NCBI RefSeq assembly: GCF_009720365.1
Contig: NZ_ML769316.1
Coordinates: 248,001 to 312,000 of the forward strand
From: Catellatospora paridis
GTDB lineage: Bacteria > Actinomycetota > Actinomycetes > Mycobacteriales > Micromonosporaceae
Direction of reading: 5' to 3'
Length of the DNA: 64,000 nucleotides
Part shown: piece after piece, positions 27,201 to 35,156 of the stretch
How positions within the stretch are numbered: the stretch's first letter is position 1
Layout: each line of letters opens with the position of its first letter
Notes under the pieces: model-generated
What the model was told of the DNA's origin: nothing
Databases searched by the model: none
What the model saw: the letters and a program-made list of their open reading frames with translations, nothing else
Translations under genes and position numbers: made by a program

Positions 27201-28480
27201 CCGCGGCCAAGGGCGAGGAACTGGTCGCACGGGCAGCCCAGGCGGTCGAGGCCGCACCGCAGGACCCGGCGGCCCTGCTCGGGCTCAGCGCGGCGCTGGA
27301 CGGGCAGGCGCGGCTCCTGCACCGGCTCGGCGACACCTCTCAGGCGCGGACCTACTACGAGCAGGCCCTCGCCATAGATCTCGGGCTGTCCCAAGCCGAG
27401 CCGGACGACGTGCCGTACCAGCGCAACCTGGCCCTGAGCTTGGAGAAGGTCGCACGGCTGGCCCTGGACAGCGCCGACACCGGTGCGGCACTGGACGCGG
27501 CTCGCCAGGCCCTGCAGATCCGGCAGCGCCTGGCCGACGCCGAACCCGGCGAGCCGGCGCTGCAGCGCGACCTCAGCGCGTCCCTGGACACCACCGCCGC
27601 AGGCCGGCGCGCCGCGGGCGACACCGCCGGAGCCCGGGGCCTGGTCGAGCAGGCCATGCAGATCCGGCGGCAGTTGGTGGAGGCCGACGAGGGCAACGCG
27701 GTCCTGCTCGACGACCTGCTCGACAGCCTCGGCGACCTCGCCGACCTCCTCGGATTCTCCGGCCCGGACACCGAACTGGCCCGGCAGCTGACCACGGAGG
27801 CCGCGTCGGTCGCGGCCGCGCTCGTCGAGGCTGACCCGAGCAGCGTCGGATTCCGGCGCAAGCTGCTCGCCTCCCACTGGCGGCTGGGTGCCATGGACGT
27901 CGCCGCCGCGGACCTGTCCTGCGCGCATGAGCATTTCGTGAGCGCACTGGCGCTGGCCCAGCAACTGGCCGACACGGACACGGACAGCATCGACGCGCAG
28001 CGCGACCTGGGCACGGCGTGGCGGCGCATGGCCGACTACGCCCTCGCGAACGGCCGGCCGGAGGAAGTCCGCGGCCACCTCGAACGGGTCCTCGAGGTCG
28101 CGCAGGGCCTGGTCCACCGGCTGCCGCGGCACCGCCGGCTACACCATGACCTGGCCGAATCCTGCCTGCGCCTGGCCGACTGGATGCGCGACATGGGCGA
28201 CGCGGTGACAGCCCGCACACTGTTCCGGCAGGCCCTGGCCAGCCGCCGGCGCCAGGCCGTGCTCGACCCCGGCGGCACCGAGGCCCTGCTGGGCCAGGCC
28301 GAGGTGCACGGGCGCCTGGCGGAGCTGGCGCAGACGGTCGGGCATCCCGGCCGGGCACGAAAGCATTGGCAAGACGCGCTCACGCTCGCCGAACAGGCCC
28401 ACCTGGTGGCGCCGACGGATGCCGGGCAGGAGCAGGTGACGCTTTATCAGGAGCGGCTCGACGCGATGCCGGTGCGTTGA
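24260..28480 (+). CDS. SEFIR-CHAT-STAND-TPR protein
   Basis: A 1406-residue signalling or defence protein. Residues 20-180 look like a SEFIR/TIR-type domain (VVVSYAPDDEGHVEAVRDLW, LLRAAGVDARL, VLPVVLPGG). Residues 240-510 form a CHAT caspase-like protease domain with catalytic His in VLHLSAHGSPYG (near 377) and Cys in IVLSSCGGASDAD (near 419). Residues 560-800 are a STAND/NB-ARC ATPase with Walker A TGAAGIGKTALA and Walker B LLIVFDDFEQN. From about 990 to the end the protein is a TPR array (AAALLGLSAALDGQARLLHR, SQARTYYEQALAIDL and similar). The expected logic is sensing by TPR, NTP-driven oligomerisation, then protease activation. ATG 24260 has GGGAG ten bases upstream. It stands alone before a terminator; no clear protease target is adjacent. 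Confidence 0.85.
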   Translation: MSSTSLGGGTIPPIVHESTVDRVQAGHVVVSYAPDDEGHVEAVRDLWILLRAAGVDARLATTSVGSPAEVRLAAAVVVVGSPLYREVAAAEPVGGHTQLWQAARSIEDLAGGDEKSAAAVLPVVLPGGTVGHLPAFLSAHTAPLFRLRTLSRRGVATLVAALHERCGSADPTPRHELRLAVSVADGRVRCATTLSGTLLCERDELLPFGRDEVWSLLDLPDAQTRLARLGQRLSEALFDADCLDQLTTLVTKSAEGTVVDVVIEADGAAHELPFELIQLTDQQVLATVDGVRLTRTVTGVPARALAPSPGPLKILVAVGAPEVTENPALDVEAEMQAIVGVVGGLGRAEVTILETAGPQEIAEALRRDAYHVLHLSAHGSPYGVELEDRDGNAVDVQAEDLVRALRRGGRALPLIVLSSCGGASDADAGLAVTLLRHGAERVIAMQTTVTDVYATGLITRVYRSLAEQNTSVAEALAEARSALFDDAQGNRTLQRPESAVAALFAAGDGPLWDTAAAPDPLSNPTELPGGVDVRDLSLGELVGRRALLRTVSRVLRDEVPSGGRSPLVNGVMLTGAAGIGKTALAGRVVNRLRDDVDDPWAIVVQEGLWNPEQLIADLAAAGTDVDGHGDQAHALAAITAALRTRRLLIVFDDFEQNLTTGGAGFADPGFEQVFTALCEAAERGKILVASRYPVPVEVPLLRAEVPPLGDAELRRMLLRLPALRELSPDDRETVLQVAGGHPRLLEFVDALLRGSARARLPEVTERLRRLARQERVPLARSAGAAEATRQAVALAARDMLLDDLLGLLSEVERETLLQAAVCRVALSPGDLAFAVRGREASDEEHAETAEDVSRLRDLTLVTGSEAVAVEPWLREALTPLQGVQRLDRHERAAATCRRIAAEGRADFTTLTEAVRHLASAGRFDELAEFADATLPSLGGQLTVAAFLGDVTPALPDGHAAYPALLSRERDALEATGATTAAAAKGEELVARAAQAVEAAPQDPAALLGLSAALDGQARLLHRLGDTSQARTYYEQALAIDLGLSQAEPDDVPYQRNLALSLEKVARLALDSADTGAALDAARQALQIRQRLADAEPGEPALQRDLSASLDTTAAGRRAAGDTAGARGLVEQAMQIRRQLVEADEGNAVLLDDLLDSLGDLADLLGFSGPDTELARQLTTEAASVAAALVEADPSSVGFRRKLLASHWRLGAMDVAAADLSCAHEHFVSALALAQQLADTDTDSIDAQRDLGTAWRRMADYALANGRPEEVRGHLERVLEVAQGLVHRLPRHRRLHHDLAESCLRLADWMRDMGDAVTARTLFRQALASRRRQAVLDPGGTEALLGQAEVHGRLAELAQTVGHPGRARKHWQDALTLAEQAHLVAPTDAGQEQVTLYQERLDAMPVR

Positions 28481-28485
28481 TCGGA

Positions 28486-28525
28486 CGGGCTGCCCGCCGG
28501 AGGCGGACCGAACGCGGGCAGCCCG
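28486..28525 (+). terminator. hairpin after SEFIR-CHAT-STAND gene
   Basis: A perfect 12-bp stem (28486-28497 with 28514-28525, CGGGCTGCCCGC arm) begins five bases after the stop codon. Likely Rho-independent-type terminator. Confidence 0.7.
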
Positions 28526-28908
28526 CACCGAGTTCGGGCCATGCGCCCGTCGGCGCAGTCCGGTCCGTTAAGGCCGATCGGCTTTCACGACGAGGACGAC
28601 AGGAACCTCCTACGAGCTGACGGGCATGGCGTAGATCGGGAAGCAGCCCCGCCGTCGGGTACCGCGACGCTGCGGCTCCTGCCAGGCACCGCCACCAAGC
28701 GCTGACGTCGGTCACCGGGAACAGCCAGCGCGGGCCTGCTGCGGTCCGGGGTGGACGCCCAGCGGCCGGGTGAAGTCGGCGACGGTGACGGGACGTATCT
28801 GTGGGTCGACGGCAAGCGCGTCCACGCGGGTGACGCCGTCGGTGAACGGCCACCTACTGCCGAACCGGTTTCTGGCCGCGACCAAGAAGATCCACGGCAA
28901 TAGTTGAG
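28526..28908. other. gene-free stretch
   Basis: No supported gene. A minus-strand frame at 28712-28900 reads VDALAVDPQIRPVTVADFTR and may be a scrap of a larger protein, but it has no recognisable family and no ribosome-binding site. Confidence 0.35.
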
Positions 28909-29230
28909 CTACAGTATTCGCTCGTCTCCCGTGTCAAAGAACGTATTGATGTACGTTTCCGCATCGGAGGAACTGTCCCTGAGCAATGAATACACTTCCT
29001 CGCCGGCGTCTGGCCTAGAATCGCCAATATGGTAGCCCTGGGCGATTTCAAGATATCGACTGATGCCTGCGGACTCGACATATTCTCGAGCTTCGTCTTC
29101 CGCGAGCTGAATGGCGGAGTCAAAGAATCTGCCGACCAGAGCGTGATCCGCTCCTCATAGAGACCCGTTTCCCACTCGAAAACGCAACGTACAGCAAACC
29201 TGTGCCCGCCGGGCCCGCTGCCCCCACCGC
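28909..29230 (-). pseudogene. DUF4288-like protein, frameshifted
   Basis: The minus strand reads RFAVRCVFEWETGLYEERITLW, then shifts by one base near 29121-29130 (GATTC/TTTGAC) and goes on as FFDSAIQLAEDEAREYVESA, SRYLEIAQGYHIGD, AGEEVYSLLRDSSSDAETYI and a TAG at 28909-28911. The two parts together match the DUF4288 layout (RCVFE... YEERITLW, A-EDEAREY, Y-AQ-YHI, EVYSLIRDS, YINTFFDTG-ER). No clear start codon is seen at the upstream end. The DNA is lower in GC than its neighbours. A sequencing error could explain the shift; otherwise it is a recently inactivated gene. Confidence 0.65.
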
Positions 29231-29277
29231 CTAAGTCCGAACTCGCCGCGATGGTCGAACCGCTTGTAAAGCGTGAC

Positions 29278-29316
29278 GGCGCCCCTTCCTCCGCATGCTG
29301 GAGAGGAAGGGGCGCC
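29278..29316 (-). terminator. hairpin after surface protein gene
   Basis: Perfect 14-bp stem (29278-29291 with 29303-29316, arm GGCGCCCCTTCCTC) and an 11-base loop, just beyond the stop of the leftward surface-protein gene. Likely its terminator. Confidence 0.8.
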
Positions 29317-29319
29317 ATT

Positions 29320-30138
29320 TCACTTGCGGCGGCGCCAGGTAAGAGAGAACCCGACGACACCGGCAGCAGCGGCCAGAACACCGCCGACCGTGGTCCAGAT
29401 CCAGCGGGCGGACAGGTCGGGCAACCAGTCCAGCGCCTCGGTCGCCTCGTCGGGCGTCGGGCTGGGGCTGGCCGAGGGATGGACCGATCCGGCTTCGGCC
29501 ATGACCTCGCCGGGCTTGACTCGCGGCACGAGTGGCGCCTTGAGCTCACCGTCGTCGGCGTTGGAGTCGCCGTGGGCGCCGAGCAGCATGTCGACCTGAA
29601 TGGGCAGGCCGAGATCCGGCTCCGGCAGGTCGGTGACCGAAAGCCGGATGTAGTACGTGCCGGGCAGCGGATCGCCCGACCACGGCTCGGCCCATGAGCG
29701 CACTCTCCGCAGGCTGCAGCCGAGACTGACGGAGGTGGCGGTGGCGGCGGCGATCGGCGTCTGCACGCCGGCCGTGCATGCCTGGCGGCGGCGGAGCCCG
29801 TCGAAGACATCCACGGTCCACGTGGACGCTCCGGTCCGCTTCCCGGCGGGCGGAAGTGAGACGGTCAGCGCGATCTCGGTGATCTGCCCGGCCGCGGCGC
29901 TGAACGACCAGTAGAGGTAGTCACCGGTGGAGGCTGCGACCTGAACCGGCTGGCCGACGCCGACCGCAGTGGCGGTGAGAAATGAGGTTCCCGACCGGTT
30001 GACGGTCGCTGATCCGGGTGACGGGCTTGGTGCCGCCGCGGCCGCGGCTGGCAGCAGGGCCGCGCAGGCTATGGCGAACGCGGCGGCCGCGAGGCGGTTA
30101 TGCAGACGGACGTGTCCCTGCTGGTGATGGATGAGCAT
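29320..30138 (-). CDS. surface-anchored protein partner of vWA protein
   Basis: A 272-residue exported protein. The N-terminal signal helix is ALAAAAFAIACAALLPAAAA-like, a Pro/Ser stretch follows, then a beta-rich region (TGDYLYWSFSAAAGQITEIA, TWTVDVFDGLRRRQACT, GTYYIRLSVTDLPEPDLGLP). A second Pro/Ser/Thr linker leads to a C-terminal membrane helix (WIWTTVGGVLAAAAGVVGF) and a WRRRK end. The topology is thus extracellular with a short basic tail. The start at 30138 overlaps the upstream vWA stop (TGATG) and has GGAGG upstream inside that gene, so the two are translationally coupled. Family not recognised; the beta part resembles bacterial pre-peptidase-type domains. Confidence 0.75.
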   Translation of the reverse strand: MLIHHQQGHVRLHNRLAAAAFAIACAALLPAAAAAAPSPSPGSATVNRSGTSFLTATAVGVGQPVQVAASTGDYLYWSFSAAAGQITEIALTVSLPPAGKRTGASTWTVDVFDGLRRRQACTAGVQTPIAAATATSVSLGCSLRRVRSWAEPWSGDPLPGTYYIRLSVTDLPEPDLGLPIQVDMLLGAHGDSNADDGELKAPLVPRVKPGEVMAEAGSVHPSASPSPTPDEATEALDWLPDLSARWIWTTVGGVLAAAAGVVGFSLTWRRRK

Positions 30139-31418
30139 CAGTTTGTCCTCCAGGTAGCGACCCACCAGCGAGTCAGCCAGCCGGCGAGCGCGCCGGTGAG
30201 CAGGCCGGCAACGGTCAGCACCAGTAGTAGGAGCCAGCCTCGTCCCAGGCCTGGCGCGTCCGGTGCGGGCGAGGTGGCGACGACGTCGATGGTCAGTTCG
30301 AAGGGCAAGCCCGGTGCGTCGCTGGCCGTCGAACTGGCGAATGAATTGCTGATCACCAGGCAGACGTGCGTCGGGGTGGTGGGGCCGTCTGTCGACGGGT
30401 CTGACTCCACGTCAGGCTCCAGGGCCGACCAGCGCAGGCCGGTGGACAGCACGTCGGTGCGCCCGCTGCCTGCGTCCGTGCCGCGGACGAGCTCTCGGCC
30501 GTCGGCGGCGGTGGCACGCAGCAGCACGCCGTAGTCCCGGTTGACCTGGCGATCCAGGGCGATGCTCACGGAGGCGCGCAGTTCCTGGTCTTCGCGGACC
30601 GGCACCCGGTACCAGCGGTGCTCGGAGATCTTCTCCCGATCGGTGTAGACGCCGGGTGACAGCAGCGGCGCTCCGGCGCATTCCTTGCCGCCCGCCACGA
30701 GCGCGGGAGTTTTGACGGTGCTGTCCTTGGCCCGGTCGACGAGCTGCTGGATCCGATGAGTCAGCTCCGCTGGTGTCTGCGCGGAGGCGTACGTCCCGCC
30801 GGTGGCTGCGGCAATGCAGAGCAGCTGTCGGCGTACCTTGTCGTCCGGTGCCAGGCCGAGCGTGTCCACCACCAGATGGGTGCCCTTGGCGGCCAGCTCG
30901 CGGGCGACGTCGCAGGGGTCCGGCGGGGCGCAGGTGTCCTCACCGTCGGTGATCAAAATGATCCGACGGGTAGCCTCGCCGGTACCCAGGTCTTGGGCCG
31001 CGCCGCGCAATGCCAGCCCGACCGGGGTGAACCCGGTTGGCCGCAGGGCGGCGATGGCGGCCTTGGCGGCGGCCCGGTCCACCGGAGCCACCGGCACGAT
31101 CTGCTGGGTGTCCGTGCAGCCCTTGGCCTTGTCCTTGCCCTGGTATGTCGCGCCGAGCACACGGATGCCGAGTTCTGTTCCGTCCGGAAGGGCGTCCACC
31201 ACCTCGTTGAACGCCTGCTGTGCGACGGAGATTCGGGTGCGACCATCGATGTCCGCGGCGCGCATCGACCCGCTGACGTCGAGGACCAGCTCCACCCTCG
31301 GTGGTGCGGCAGTCTCGACGGGTTCGTTCTCGTCGGCGTGGGCCGCTGTCGGGATGATGGTCGACAGTGCGACTGTCGGTCCTATAAGGATGGTTCGTAA
31401 CCATCTACTGGTGCTCAC
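30138..31418 (-). CDS. surface von Willebrand factor A domain protein
   Basis: A 426-residue exported protein with signal peptide (WLRTILIGPTVALSTIIPTA then AHADE). Its vWA domain (about residues 40-225) starts with MIDAS motif VLDVSGSM, the later Thr in PTGFTPVGLALR and Asp in IILITDGEDTC. A beta-rich region follows (HRWYRVPVREDQELRASVSI, DYGVLLRATAADG), then a C-terminal membrane helix (LLLLVLTVAGLLTGALAGW). vWA domains bind protein partners through a metal ion, so this may hold its coupled neighbour or a cell-wall ligand. GTG 31418 was chosen because it directly precedes the signal peptide. A rare TTA codon lies in the signal peptide, so translation may depend on the bldA-type tRNA. Confidence 0.82.
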   Translation of the reverse strand: MSTSRWLRTILIGPTVALSTIIPTAAHADENEPVETAAPPRVELVLDVSGSMRAADIDGRTRISVAQQAFNEVVDALPDGTELGIRVLGATYQGKDKAKGCTDTQQIVPVAPVDRAAAKAAIAALRPTGFTPVGLALRGAAQDLGTGEATRRIILITDGEDTCAPPDPCDVARELAAKGTHLVVDTLGLAPDDKVRRQLLCIAAATGGTYASAQTPAELTHRIQQLVDRAKDSTVKTPALVAGGKECAGAPLLSPGVYTDREKISEHRWYRVPVREDQELRASVSIALDRQVNRDYGVLLRATAADGRELVRGTDAGSGRTDVLSTGLRWSALEPDVESDPSTDGPTTPTHVCLVISNSFASSTASDAPGLPFELTIDVVATSPAPDAPGLGRGWLLLLVLTVAGLLTGALAGWLTRWWVATWRTN

Positions 31419-31770
31419 TGCGATGATCTTACTTACCGCGGCAGGCCCGCAGACAGCGCCGCACCGCATTAACGATCATCCCTACGCGACAGTCCTGTTC
31501 AGACTGCATCGCTCGCCAGCGTCGAACATCCCACGCCGGTCGCATGCTCGCCCGGTAGGTCGACACCAGAGCCTTGGCCGCCGCGCTGCACCGAGTCCGG
31601 CACCTCGCGGATCGCCATCGTGCGAACGGCGTACAGCATGAGCAGGGCGACATTGCGACCAGTGCATCCGGTGATCGCCACTTCCGGGCCCAGCTTTGCG
31701 GATCGAACCAGAAGCGCCACCCGCCGTTCCGTGCGAGAAGCATATTGCTTAATTTCAATTGATCGAACTG
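31419..31770. other. intergenic region between divergent genes
   Basis: Holds the promoters of the vWA gene and the propeller gene. A minus-strand frame (near 31510-31740, AITGCTGRNVALLMLYAVRT) is coding-like but starts and ends without recognisable family features. An AT-rich patch (about 31740-31760) precedes the rightward gene. Confidence 0.35.
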
Positions 31771-33006
31771 ATGACGGAGATGAGTGGCATCGTGTGGCGG
31801 CTTCGAGTCTTGCCGGTGATCGTTCTGGTACTGACAACGCTTATCGTTCCAGCACAAGGCGCGTTCGCGTCGGGATCGCAGGCTCCGTCGCGCACACTGC
31901 CCTGGCCTAGTCTCGGCGATCCCGATACCAACATAAACGGGATGGCCGTGCTCAACGGCGATCTGTTCGTCATCAACAACTATTCCGGCGGCGGCCGCAT
32001 ACACCGGCTGAGCACGGCTTCCGGTGCCCTGCTTTCCTCGCTGCCGGCAAGCGTCGGCTACCAACCCGCCTCAGACATCGCCAGCGACGGCACCTGGCTG
32101 TATGTGATCGAGGCGGCTCCGGTTGAAGGCCGCATCCATCGCCTCGATCCGGTCACCGGCAGCGACCTGGGCGTCATCACCCCGACCGGGATCACCATCA
32201 CCGGCGGTGCGGGCGGGCTGGCCTACACCCGCGGCCAGCTGCACATCGTCGTGGCCACGGTGGAATGCGCCGGAGTATCGATCGTGCACCTCAACATCAC
32301 CGGCGAGGCAACCGGGTGCGTCAACGTCGACACCCTGGGCATCAACCGGCGCGAGCTCGACCAAGCCGGGCAGAACCTCCTCTACGGCGCCACCTCCGGA
32401 CGCAACGGGCCCTACCTGCTGCACACCCTGGACGCCAACGACACTGTCATCGACGTGACCGAGCTGACTACCACCAGGCCAGACAGCATGTGGGGCCTGG
32501 CCTGCGGCACCGGCGAACTATTCGCATCCGACCGGGCAGCCCAGGTCATCAACGCTTACACCTTCGCGAGCTGCGCGACGTCCGCCCCGAAAGCCGACAT
32601 CGACGTCGATCTCACCGGCGCACCGCGGCTTGGCATCCTCGTGCCCTCCCTCCAGTTCACCCTCACCGCTCGCAACCTCGGGCCCGATCAGGCCACCGCC
32701 GCGACGCTGACCGCCACGATCCCGCCCGGCGTTGTCGCAACCAGCCTCTCCAGCGGCTGCACCCAATCGGGCAACACCATCGCCTGCACGTACGGCGCCA
32801 TGGCAAACGGCACCAGTCTGGACAAAACCTTCCGGCTGCCGCTTTCCGTGCTCGGCCTCGGCACCGTCAACGTCACCGCCACACGCACCACCTCAGCACC
32901 AGAGGATCCCCACGTCGCCAACGACTCTGCCACGGCCAGCTGTACTGTCGTCTCCATCCTGCTCGTCACCTGTCAGCAGTCCGAGACGGCGGCTACCCAG
33001 ATGTAG
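31771..33006 (+). CDS. secreted beta-propeller protein with DUF11-like domain
   Basis: About 411 residues. A signal peptide (VLPVIVLVLTTLIVPAQGAFA) is followed by a repeat region that looks like a beta-propeller (LNGDLFVINNYSGGGRIHRL, GTWLYVIEAAPVEGRIHRLD, GQLHIVVATVECAGVSIVHL, LLYGATSGRNGPYLLHTLDA, GTGELFASDRAAQVINAY). A C-terminal domain of DUF11/CARDB type follows (FTLTARNLGPDQATAATLTA, GVVATSLSSGCTQSG, NVTATRTTSAPEDPHVAND). It is predicted to be exported; function unknown. The start is uncertain: ATG 31771 is used, with TTG 31759 and ATG 31780 as in-frame alternatives and no strong ribosome site. Confidence 0.75.
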   Translation: MTEMSGIVWRLRVLPVIVLVLTTLIVPAQGAFASGSQAPSRTLPWPSLGDPDTNINGMAVLNGDLFVINNYSGGGRIHRLSTASGALLSSLPASVGYQPASDIASDGTWLYVIEAAPVEGRIHRLDPVTGSDLGVITPTGITITGGAGGLAYTRGQLHIVVATVECAGVSIVHLNITGEATGCVNVDTLGINRRELDQAGQNLLYGATSGRNGPYLLHTLDANDTVIDVTELTTTRPDSMWGLACGTGELFASDRAAQVINAYTFASCATSAPKADIDVDLTGAPRLGILVPSLQFTLTARNLGPDQATAATLTATIPPGVVATSLSSGCTQSGNTIACTYGAMANGTSLDKTFRLPLSVLGLGTVNVTATRTTSAPEDPHVANDSATASCTVVSILLVTCQQSETAATQM

Positions 33007-33368
33007 GGCCTTCGCCGTCGTGGCGTTCGAGCCAGAGATGGTGACTGCCCAGACTCCGTCGACCGGTTCCAGGAAGCGGGTCGTGGTGTCGGGCGGCGCT
33101 TGCGGCGGGTCGCAGCCATCCCAGGATAACGGTGTGGCGGCTACGCGAGCGCTGGCGGCCGGAGAAGATCGCGGCTGGGCGGGCGACCAGCCGCTACCAG
33201 GCCACTGTCGATCTCGTCTAGACCTTGGACTGGCTGCGCGCCGTATCGGGCGGACATGATCCGCGAGACAGAATCCAGCGCCCGCCTGATCCGCCGAGAT
33301 CCTCCACACAACCTGCACCGCTCCCGGCGACCCGCCCGCTAACTTTCTGCGTGAGAATCGACAGGGGG
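33007..33368. other. gene-free stretch
   Basis: No supported gene or repeat. Open frames exist on both strands because of high GC, but none has a ribosome site or recognisable family. Confidence 0.4.
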
Positions 33369-33770
33369 ATGGCCATGGCTGCTCTGGAACCGCCGTTTCC
33401 GGCCTGCTTCGCGTGCTGCCCGGGCGGCATGTGCTGCGGCGGAGGCGGCGATGACCTGGCCGCCTGGGCGCACCTGCCCGAGGTGGTGCTGCGGGCGGCG
33501 GCGGCGCTGTTCACGGCCGAGCCGGCCGACGGGCCGCGGCTCGGGATCTCCGCCCGGCTGGCCGAGAACCTGATTCGCGAATATCAGCGCCGGATCTCCG
33601 CGCGCACCGCCGCCCGCTGCCGGTTCAGCCCCAGTTGCAGCGCGTTCGGCTTGGAGGCGGTGCGTCGCCACGGCGCCCTGGTCGGCACCCGGATGATCTG
33701 GCAGCGCCTGTTGCGATGCCGCGCCACCGTTGCCTACGGCACCGCTGACCCAGTTCCCTCAGCAGCTTGA
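33369..33770 (+). CDS. YidD-like membrane insertion factor domain protein
   Basis: A protein of about 133 residues. Residues 60-130 match the YidD (DUF37) domain: NLIREYQRRISARTAARCRF, SPSCSAFGLEAVRRHGALVG and WQRLLRCRA, including the conserved Cys pair and R-F-x-P-S-C-S. Classical YidD assists YidC in membrane protein insertion and is encoded beside rnpA/yidC. Here the domain stands alone, with an extra N-terminal Cys/Gly-rich part (CFACCPGGMCCGGGG) that could bind metal. It is probably a paralogue rather than the housekeeping copy. ATG 33375 is an alternative start with good spacing to AGGGGG. Confidence 0.75.
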   Translation: MAMAALEPPFPACFACCPGGMCCGGGGDDLAAWAHLPEVVLRAAAALFTAEPADGPRLGISARLAENLIREYQRRISARTAARCRFSPSCSAFGLEAVRRHGALVGTRMIWQRLLRCRATVAYGTADPVPSAA

Positions 33771-34020
33771 GCGGCACACCGACCTTTGCTGTGTGGGCTG
33801 GCTTGCGTCAGGTCTTGGTCGGTTATTCAATGGGCGATCATGATGTTCGGTAGATCTTGAGTTTGGTGATGGCGTCGAGGAAGACGGGGAACCGGCCGAG
33901 TATTTCGCGGTAGCCGGTGGCCAGGATTGTTGGCCGCTTGGTACGGCTGGTCAGGTTTGTTGGCCGACTTGCTCGCGGTGGGCGCGGCAACTGAGTCCAA
34001 CCGAGGTCGCCGCGGTCGAG

Positions 34021-34503
34021 TCACGGCACGGGGTCGAACAGATCGAGCTCAGCACGCGTCGGACGCTCGCGCTGGAAGAAGTCCCACGCCTGATCGTGCT
34101 CTTCCCTCGTAATCCGAAACACGCCCGGCGCCGGCGAAGCGTTACGGCGCTCCAACCGATCGAGAATCTCCTGTCGGGACGGTTCCAGCAGGCACAGCAC
34201 CACACGCGCTCCGATCGCCTGGGCCTCCGAGCGGTAGCGATCACGCTCCTCCCTCGCCCACAGACCCCAATCCAGCACGACATTGCAGCCCAGCTGCAAG
34301 ACGCGCATGGCTGTCGCCCACTGCAGGTGTTCTACAGAGTCCCTGTGAAGGTCAAGCTCCGGCTCGGACAGTTCCGGATGCAGCTGACGGAGCCACTCAT
34401 CCGCAGTGAGCCGCAACGCGGCATGCTCCTGCTCCAGCCGCCTCGCGAGCGTTGTCTTACCACTTCCCTGCAGACCACACGTCAAGAAGAGCACAGGCAC
34501 CAC
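34021..34503 (-). CDS. small P-loop kinase (AAA family)
   Basis: A 160-residue protein with an intact Walker A (LTCGLQGSGKTTLARRLEQE), a lid-type region DWGLWAREERDRYRSEAQA and VVLCLLEPSRQEILDRLERR. This is the layout of small nucleoside- or zeta-toxin-like kinases that phosphorylate a small molecule. ADEWLRQLHPEL near residue 35 has the Asp usual after the P-loop. The substrate is unknown; antibiotic or sugar phosphorylation are possible roles. GTG 34503 is the start. No toxin-antitoxin partner is evident. Confidence 0.78.
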   Translation of the reverse strand: MVPVLFLTCGLQGSGKTTLARRLEQEHAALRLTADEWLRQLHPELSEPELDLHRDSVEHLQWATAMRVLQLGCNVVLDWGLWAREERDRYRSEAQAIGARVVLCLLEPSRQEILDRLERRNASPAPGVFRITREEHDQAWDFFQRERPTRAELDLFDPVP

Positions 34504-34676
34504 CAGACGATAGCGAACAGCGCGGCGTCATCGAACTTCGCGATCATGTGGCCAAATACGGTGACCGGTGACGAGAATTCCCTACGGCTTCTCGGATCGG
34601 CACCCCCTTCGACTGGTTGCACTGGTGGACCGACCCGAGCCGGCAGGACGTCGCGGCCGATCAGCACATTGGCGGT

Positions 34677-35051
34677 TCAGGCCTGCGCTTCGGCTTGCAG
34701 GCGTTGTTCCAGGCGCTCCTGCTCGTGCAGCGGCTGCTGCTCGGCGGCGATCAGCTCATCGCGGGCCCCGCTGGTGGCCCGGACCAGCTCGTCGAGTTTG
34801 AGCAGCACCGCTCGTGACTCCCGGCCCGCGGTGTGCTGGATGAGGAACACCATGATGAACGTGAAAACGGCGGTGACCGCGTGCAGGACGGCGAGCCACT
34901 GATGGCTGAACCCGCTCAGTACGCCGACGATCAGCCACAGCGCCGAAAGGGTCACCGCCGCGACAGCTGCCCATGCCGATCCGGCGAACTCCACGATCCA
35001 CCGCGTCGCCGCGGAGACGGTGCTACGCGCGTGTGCTTGCTCTGGTTGCAC
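34677..35051 (-). CDS. low affinity iron permease family protein
   Basis: A 124-residue protein with two membrane helices (AWAAVAAVTLSALWLIVGVL and WLAVLHAVTAVFTFIMVFLI) and the family signature QHTAGRESRAVLLKLDELVR. The C-terminus is a charged coiled coil (EQQPLHEQERLEQRLQAEAQ). Named after yeast Fet4-like permeases, but most bacterial members are short and have no proven transport activity. It is divergent from a second, longer copy 106 bp away. Confidence 0.8.
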   Translation of the reverse strand: MQPEQAHARSTVSAATRWIVEFAGSAWAAVAAVTLSALWLIVGVLSGFSHQWLAVLHAVTAVFTFIMVFLIQHTAGRESRAVLLKLDELVRATSGARDELIAAEQQPLHEQERLEQRLQAEAQA

Positions 35052-35156
35052 GGCAGGCTCCCCTCAGGCCGGTGGGAGTCACCGGTGTCCGCGTCATACC
35101 CACCCGTGCGGGCAGCCACACGTTTCGACCAGCGCCTTCGCAGGTATGCCCAGGTC

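Noticed and set aside
25952-28132. Long minus-strand frame (726 codons) opposite the STAND/TPR region
   Set aside because: Gln/Arg/Gly-rich shadow of a well-supported multidomain protein.
33838-33925. Minus-strand piece YREILGRFPVFLDAITKLKI ending in TGA
   Set aside because: Protein-like but only about 30 codons; I could not place it in a family, so it is not listed as a feature.
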